7,176 nucleotides of DNA from JBCCEV01 sp039030125. Lineage in GTDB: Bacteria; Pseudomonadota; Gammaproteobacteria; Ga0077536. The stretch is from the NCBI GenBank assembly GCA_039030125.1, contig JBCCEV010000188.1:1-7176 (forward strand). Reading direction: 5' to 3'. The translations under genes and the position numbers were made by a program. Of this stretch, positions 6,282-7,176 are shown one piece after another. Below the pieces are notes generated by a model. The model was not told the DNA's origin and did no database searches. It was given only the letters and a program-made list of their open reading frames with translations. Every line of letters starts with the position of its first letter. The first letter of the stretch is position 1.

Positions 6282-7176
6282 AACACTGTTTAAAAACGGA
6301 CACGTTATTACCGTCGATGCCGCGTTTGCGTTTGCCGAAGCGGTGCTGATCGATGACGGTGTGATTAAAGCGGTTGGCGCGGATGCCGAGATTCGCGGTT
6401 TGGCAGATGCAGACACACAGATGATCGACCTCGATGGCCGGACCTTGATGCCCGGCTTCATCGACACACACGGCCACGTTGCTTTATTTGGCCTTGATGA
6501 GCTCAAGGTGTCGCTAACTGGCGCCGGCTCGAAAGAGGAGATCCTACAACGCATCAAAGCGCGCGTATCGGCGACATCACCTGGCGAATGGATCGTCACA
6601 ATGCCGATTGGGGAGCCGCCCTACTTCTTGAATGCGAAGGCGCTGCGCGATAGCGGCGTTGTGCCAAGCCGCAAAGAACTCGACGCAGTTGCCCCTGATC
6701 ATCCTGTATACATTCAAGCGCCGACCAATCGAGTACCGAATTTCGCAGTGCTGAACAGTGCGGCGTTCGCGGCCGCCGGTATTAGCGCCGGAACCGAGGT
6801 GTCGCCCAATACCAAAGTTCGCCTTGATAGCGATGGCGAGCCGACGGGAATTATCGAAGGCGCGATGCAACCGATCTATAACTTCGATCCGCTTTATCAA
6901 CTCGTTGAGCAGGCCGCGCCGCGTGCTAACTATGCGGACATCCGTAATGGCATTGCGAGATTGAGCGCTGAATTTTCCAAACACGGCACAACGACCCTGC
7001 TGGAAGCACATCTCACCGATCCCGAAGAGCTGCGCGCTTATGCAGAGCTCGAGGCCGCGGGCCAACTGCCCTTGCGAATTTTCTACACTTTCGAAATTGA
7101 CCCACGCCAATCTCTAGGCGAGATAGAGCAGTTTCTGCGCACGCTCCGCTTCGCGGCAAATGGCGGTTTTGGCAGC
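6274..7176 (+). CDS. Metal-dependent amidohydrolase, YtcJ-like (Amidohydro_3), 3' partial
   Basis: The first 301 codons of a larger enzyme are visible, and the frame is still open at the right edge; full members of this group are usually well over 500 residues. The N-terminus is the beta-sandwich typical of the family (NGHVITVDAAFAFAEAVLI, about 8-26; then VIKAVGADAEI). LDGRTLMPGFIDTHGHV (53-69) carries the metal-binding His66-x-His68. Further family marks are SPGEWIV (102-108), DHPVYIQ (142-148), LNSAAF (160-165), DGEPTGIIEGAM (187-198) and HGTTTLLEAH (237-246). Characterised relatives act on N-substituted formamides and other amides, but most are uncharacterised. The remaining metal ligands lie beyond the window. 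There is no signal peptide, so it is probably cytoplasmic. The GTG start overlaps the amidase stop by 8 bases, and GAGGA lies 8 bases upstream, so the two hydrolases are probably co-translated and may act on the same compound or on successive products. Family confident, substrate unknown. Confidence 0.9.
   Translation, partial: MGKTLFKNGHVITVDAAFAFAEAVLIDDGVIKAVGADAEIRGLADADTQMIDLDGRTLMPGFIDTHGHVALFGLDELKVSLTGAGSKEEILQRIKARVSATSPGEWIVTMPIGEPPYFLNAKALRDSGVVPSRKELDAVAPDHPVYIQAPTNRVPNFAVLNSAAFAAAGISAGTEVSPNTKVRLDSDGEPTGIIEGAMQPIYNFDPLYQLVEQAAPRANYADIRNGIARLSAEFSKHGTTTLLEAHLTDPEELRAYAELEAAGQLPLRIFYTFEIDPRQSLGEIEQFLRTLRFAANGGFGS

Noticed and set aside
6091..6599. Overlapping - strand open frames across the amidase-amidohydrolase junction
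   Set aside because: Both run antisense to the conserved C-terminal amidase motif and the HxH motif region, and neither encodes a recognisable domain.
6577..7110. 177-codon open frame on the - strand
   Set aside because: It is antisense to the amidohydrolase, whose + strand reading carries the family motifs throughout; the open frame is a by-product of GC-rich codon use.

Overview
The window is a compact, ordinary-looking stretch of bacterial chromosome with all five genes on the + strand. Several things suggest a proteobacterium. The GC content is moderately high by eye, the pump genes are of the Gram-negative RND type with a periplasmic adaptor, and GTG and TTG starts are used freely. A gammaproteobacterium is plausible, but I cannot fix the taxon from sequence alone. 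I see no tRNA, rRNA, insertion sequence, CRISPR array or phage gene.

Layout: (1) Positions 1-546 are the 3' part of a pyridoxamine-phosphate-oxidase-like flavin-binding protein. Its reading frame is open to the left edge, so the true start lies outside. (2) A 91-base gap (547-637) holds a possible -10 element and a ribosome binding site. (3) 638-1681 is a periplasmic adaptor (membrane fusion protein), and 1681-4773 is its RND inner-membrane permease; stop and start overlap by one base. (4) A 44-base gap without a convincing terminator leads to an amidase-signature hydrolase at 4818-6281, which has a TTG start. (5) A metal-dependent amidohydrolase of the YtcJ type starts at 6274, overlapping the amidase end by 8 bases, and runs off the right edge.

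How the genes may work together: the adaptor and permease form two of the three parts of a drug-type efflux pump, and no outer-membrane channel gene is present here. The amidase and amidohydrolase are translationally coupled and both belong to families that cut C-N (amide) bonds. The pump pair and the hydrolase pair may share a transcript, which would fit uptake or detoxification of an amide-containing compound, but that link is inference. The gene families are all known. The most notable points are the asparagine in place of the usual proton-relay lysine in the permease, the pump-hydrolase arrangement, and the TTG start preceded by an overlapping mini-ORF.
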